NCBI RefSeq assembly: GCF_003014595.1
Contig: NZ_PYGK01000019.1
Location: 1 to 64,000, forward strand
DNA length: 64,000 nt
Origin: Chitinophaga ginsengisoli
GTDB taxonomy: Bacteria > Bacteroidota > Bacteroidia > Chitinophagales > Chitinophagaceae
Direction: 5' to 3'
The translations under genes were made by a program, and so were the position numbers. The notes under the pieces are model-generated. The model was not told where the DNA came from. It made no database searches and saw nothing but the letters and a program-made list of their open reading frames with translations. This document shows positions 61,228 to 64,000 of this stretch, piece after piece (within the stretch, counting starts at the first letter, position 1; each line of letters starts with the position of its first letter).

Positions 61228-61950
61228 ATGAAAAAGTATTTAGCTGAATTTTTTGGGACATTCTGGTTAGTTTTTGGCGGATGCGGAAGTGCGCTTTTTG
61301 CTGCCGGCATCCCTGAGCTGGGCATCGGCTACCTGGGCGTGGCATTGGCTTTCGGCCTCACCGTACTGACCATGGCTTACGCAGTCGGTCACATCTCTGG
61401 TGGACATTTTAACCCTGCCGTATCATTCGGTCTGCTGGCTGGCGGGAGATTTCCGGCTAAGGATTTACTCCCTTACATCATCGCCCAGGTTGCAGGAGCA
61501 ATGGTAGCAGGCGGTTTACTTTACCTGATCGTGTCCGGTAACAGTACACCCTTTGTTATAGACAATCACAAAGCCGGTGCTTTTGCTGCAAATGGTTACG
61601 GTGAATTATCGCCGCATGGTTATACGATGGGAGCTGCATTCCTGGCGGAATTTCTGCTGACGGCTTTCTTCCTTATCGTTATACTGGGAGCAACCGACAA
61701 ATTTGCTAATGGACAATTTGCGGGTATTGCCATAGGATTAGCCTTAACCCTGATCCATCTCATCTCCATTCCTATCACGAATACATCTGTCAATCCTGCC
61801 CGGTCTACCTCTCAGGCTATTATTGCAGGTGGTGGTTACCTGTCGCAATTGTGGTTATTCTGGGTAGCTCCGATTGCCGGAGCCATTGTAGGAGGTCTCA
61901 TATACAAATTGCTGTTACAGCAACCAGAGACTGCGGCAACTACAAAATAA
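61228..61950 (+). CDS. aqpZ: Aquaporin Z
   Basis: 240 residues, six membrane helices and the two NPA half-helices: [11 protein letters not shown] (N62-P63-A64) and SVNPARSTS (N189). The selectivity filter fits a water channel: F42, H177 and R192 correspond to the Phe-His-Arg of AqpZ, so it should pass water rather than glycerol. It is convergent with the Crp-family regulator. Confidence 0.93.
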   Translation: MKKYLAEFFGTFWLVFGGCGSALFAAGIPELGIGYLGVALAFGLTVLTMAYAVGHISGGHFNPAVSFGLLAGGRFPAKDLLPYIIAQVAGAMVAGGLLYLIVSGNSTPFVIDNHKAGAFAANGYGELSPHGYTMGAAFLAEFLLTAFFLIVILGATDKFANGQFAGIAIGLALTLIHLISIPITNTSVNPARSTSQAIIAGGGYLSQLWLFWVAPIAGAIVGGLIYKLLLQQPETAATTK

Positions 61951-61955
61951 ACAGC

Positions 61956-62555
61956 TCACCCGATACTGTTATCCTTCTGTTGTCTGAAGCGGGCCTGCCT
62001 TACACGTGTCAGCGTTTCTCTTGATACACCAAGATAAGACGCTACCATGTGTAAGGGCACGCGCCTGAATATATCAGGAAAAGAGGTAATGAAGTTCTCA
62101 TATTTCTCTTCAGCGGTATAGCTGATATTCATCATGATCCTTTCCTGGCTGGCGTCCAGGCTTGTCTCTTTCATCCTGTCAGAGAATACCCTGACGATAG
62201 GAATAGCTTTCATGATCTGGTCAAAATCTTCCCGGGCCCACAAGATAACCTCACTGTCTTCCAGGGCGTCAATATTGTACTTTGACGGCGTCTGGTTAGT
62301 ATAGCTGTCATGTACAATACTCCAGTTGTTCTCCGGCGTAAACCGCAGGATATATTCCGTACCATCGTCTTTCAGGCGATAGTTCTTCAGCAGGCCTTTT
62401 ACGACAAATATCTTATGGCGGCATACTTCCCCTTCTTTCAGTAATAACTGCCTCCTGCGTATTTTTTTCATTGTTGCCAGTGAACGCATGTATTTAAGCT
62501 CTTCTTTGGTAAGCTCGGCATGGGCAGTAATGTAAGCTTCAAAACACTCAAACAT
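61956..62555 (-). CDS. Crp/Fnr family transcriptional regulator
   Basis: 199 residues. The cNMP-binding type domain has RRRQLLLKEGEVCRHKIFVVKGLLKNYRL; the HTH is MVASYLGVSRETLTRVRQ. It differs from the 4856 regulator in its lid and HTH. It is divergent from the epimerase gene at 62772, which it may regulate. Confidence 0.87.
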   Translation of the reverse strand: MFECFEAYITAHAELTKEELKYMRSLATMKKIRRRQLLLKEGEVCRHKIFVVKGLLKNYRLKDDGTEYILRFTPENNWSIVHDSYTNQTPSKYNIDALEDSEVILWAREDFDQIMKAIPIVRVFSDRMKETSLDASQERIMMNISYTAEEKYENFITSFPDIFRRVPLHMVASYLGVSRETLTRVRQARFRQQKDNSIG

Positions 62556-62771
62556 TGATTAAAGGCTTTTTAACGGATTCCTAAGCCCCTGTCCCACTCC
62601 TTTTCCTGTGTTCCCTGGACTTAGTCAATAATGCAAATTTAGGTCAAATGACCTCAAAAAATTGTGTCAAATCTCCTTGTTTCCAGGGCCCCTTCTGTCG
62701 GAATTTTGTGTCCGTAAATGGTTCGCAGCAGCTTGTGTTACGAATGGATTTATTCACTAAAACTACAGAAA

Positions 62772-63683
62772 ATGCGTGTTTTTGTCACAGGCGCCACAGG
62801 TTTTGTCGGCACAGCCGTTGTTCAGGATTTACTCAGCGCAGGTCATCAGGTACTGGGCTTTGCCCGTTCGGAGGCCGCTGCCGCTACGCTCACTGCTGCG
62901 GGCGCTGACGTGCACCGGGGTACACTCGAAGACCTCGACAGTCTCAGACAGGGAGCATTGGCTACAGATGGTATTATCCACACGGCCTTTATCCATGATT
63001 TCTCCAACATGGCTGCCTCCGCTGTAACAGACAGGATTGCCATTGAGACCTTCATTGCAGCATTGGCGGGAACAGGCAAGCCCCTGGTGGTAACCTCCGG
63101 TATCGCCACCGTTGCAGCCCTCGATGGCGGTCGCCTGGGAACGGAACAAGATGCTCCAAACCCCAACACACCCGGAAGGCACCGTGTTCCCTCTGAGGAA
63201 ATCACACTGGCCGCGGCAGCCCAGGGCGTCCGTTCATCAGTCGTAAGGCTCCCGACATCCGTACATGATAAGGATGATCATGGCTTTATCCCGATGCTGA
63301 TCAACATTGCCCGTCAGAAAGGTGTTTCTGCCTACATCGGCGAAGGACTCAACCGCTGGCCTGCCGTACACCGCCTGGATGCTGCCCGTGTTTTCAGACT
63401 GGCGGTGGAGAAAGGTGTTGCTGGTACCCGCTTCCATGCAGTTGGCGATGAAGGCATCCCTACCCGGGATATCGCCACAGCGATCGGCAAACATCTGAAT
63501 ATGCCGGTGGTGTCAGTATCACCAGCAGCAGCAGCGGAGCATTTCGGCTGGCTGGGACATTTCTTTGGCATTGACTGCCCCGCTTCCGGCACACTGACGC
63601 AGCAATGGCTGGGATGGCAGCCTGTTCATCCCGGATTGATCGAAGATCTCGGTAACGGAAGTTATTTTGCTCCCGGAAAGTAA
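62772..63683 (+). CDS. NAD-dependent epimerase/dehydratase family (extended SDR)
   Basis: About 303 residues from the ATG at 62772 (MRVFVTGATGFVGTAVVQDL); the frame is open to 62718. The cofactor motif TGATGFVG and VGDEGIPTRDIATAIGKHL near the end are seen, but the YxxxK catalytic pair is not; VPSEEITLAAAAQGVRSS is in its place. This atypical-SDR pattern suits a NAD(P)-binding reductase or regulator. A partial AraC gene follows. Confidence 0.87.
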   Translation: MRVFVTGATGFVGTAVVQDLLSAGHQVLGFARSEAAAATLTAAGADVHRGTLEDLDSLRQGALATDGIIHTAFIHDFSNMAASAVTDRIAIETFIAALAGTGKPLVVTSGIATVAALDGGRLGTEQDAPNPNTPGRHRVPSEEITLAAAAQGVRSSVVRLPTSVHDKDDHGFIPMLINIARQKGVSAYIGEGLNRWPAVHRLDAARVFRLAVEKGVAGTRFHAVGDEGIPTRDIATAIGKHLNMPVVSVSPAAAAEHFGWLGHFFGIDCPASGTLTQQWLGWQPVHPGLIEDLGNGSYFAPGK

Positions 63684-63705
63684 GGCTGGCGCCTTGCATG
63701 CAACG

Positions 63706-63741
63706 AACACCCTCTCAGGTACCTCAACCTGAGAGGGTGTT
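63706..63741 (+). terminator. Terminator of the epimerase gene
   Basis: A 14-bp perfect stem (AACACCCTCTCAGG with CCTGAGAGGGTGTT), then CTTTATT. Confidence 0.85.
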
Positions 63742-63806
63742 CTTTATTGGGCCAGCCCCTTCTGGTAAAATTGCTATCTTGCAGCATCATCAGTAATCAT
63801 GGTCTC

Positions 63807-64000
63807 ATGAAAGACATTCCCGTAAGGAATATTATTGCAGCAGAAGCAGGGACATTTTTCAATAACTTCAGCATCCGCGATCTGCATGATCTTCTCGCTG
63901 GAAAAGACATGGTACAGGAACTTCACCGCCATAATTTCTTTTATGTACTGGCCTTAAAAAAAGGAAAAGGCACACATGAAATAGACTTCACCTCATATGA
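63807..64000 (+). CDS. AraC-family regulator, N-terminal part (cut by window end)
   Basis: From the ATG at 63807 the frame stays open to the window end (about 64 codons): MKDIPVRNIIAAEAG, FSIRDLHDLLAGKDMVQEL, HRHNFFYVLALKKGKGTHEIDF. The HRHNF(F/Y) and KGxGxHEIDF strands are the cupin-type sensory domain of AraC regulators; the HTH lies beyond the window. It follows the epimerase gene. Confidence 0.7.
   Translation, partial: MKDIPVRNIIAAEAGTFFNNFSIRDLHDLLAGKDMVQELHRHNFFYVLALKKGKGTHEIDFTSY

Noticed and set aside
62829-63205. Overlapping minus-strand ORFs inside the epimerase gene
   Set aside because: GC-rich shadow frames of a gene with a clear TGATGFVG start.

Overview
The window looks like a stretch of a Bacteroidota chromosome, most likely a Chitinophaga-type member of the Chitinophagaceae. 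The evidence is a SusC/SusD pair with its own ECF sigma factor and FecR anti-sigma, TAnnTTTG-type -7 promoter boxes, weak A-rich translation starts, LytS/LytTR pairs, many AraC and MocR regulators, FtsX-type permeases and a DUF3863-like secreted protein. There is no rRNA, intact tRNA, CRISPR array, insertion sequence or prophage.

Region 1 (1-4850) is a decaying polymorphic-toxin graveyard on the minus strand. An RHS C-terminus and toxin domain is broken by several frameshifts and a stop. It runs in frame into an Imm26-like immunity gene, followed by a tandemly duplicated pair of small unknown genes, one copy of which is a clear pseudogene. Region 2 (4850-14250) is ordinary accessory metabolism and regulation: Crp/SDR, DoxX, a LytS/LytTR pair, a fatty acid hydroxylase, a GH51 arabinofuranosidase, an XRE regulator, a cupin and two alpha/beta hydrolases. 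Region 3 (14460-18690) is a TPR histidine kinase plus a sigma-54 response regulator. Region 4 (18777-24990) holds a DUF3863-like protein next to SusD and HAD gene fragments (a rearrangement scar), an acetyltransferase, an esterase, a lipocalin-like protein and a second LytS/LytTR pair.

Region 5 (25199-30763) contains a MORN-like protein and an AraC/quinone-oxidoreductase group. Region 6 (30874-38773) is a complete ECF sigma - FecR - SusC (with STN domain) - SusD - TlpA unit, read on the minus strand. Region 7 (39290-39520) has two very long near-perfect palindromes. Region 8 (39592-48113) contains MocR and AraC regulators next to an acetyltransferase, SDR, isochorismatase, sulfatase and alpha/beta hydrolase. 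Two of these regulators appear to be transcribed without a leader. Region 9 (48201-56932) has an internally duplicated acidic protein, an FtsX permease, secreted proteins, MsrA, and a divergent PaiB-like / MocR pair around a clear operator.

Region 10 (57072-64000) carries the most unusual protein: a low-complexity QLK/QRK-type leader like those of Bacteroidota DUF4157 cargo proteins, joined to a domain with two GxxH motifs resembling the TIKI/ChaN/EreA fold. It is followed by a GxGYxYP protein, aquaporin Z, a Crp regulator, an NAD-dependent epimerase and the start of another AraC regulator. All functional statements are from reading the sequence and family knowledge; no search was run.
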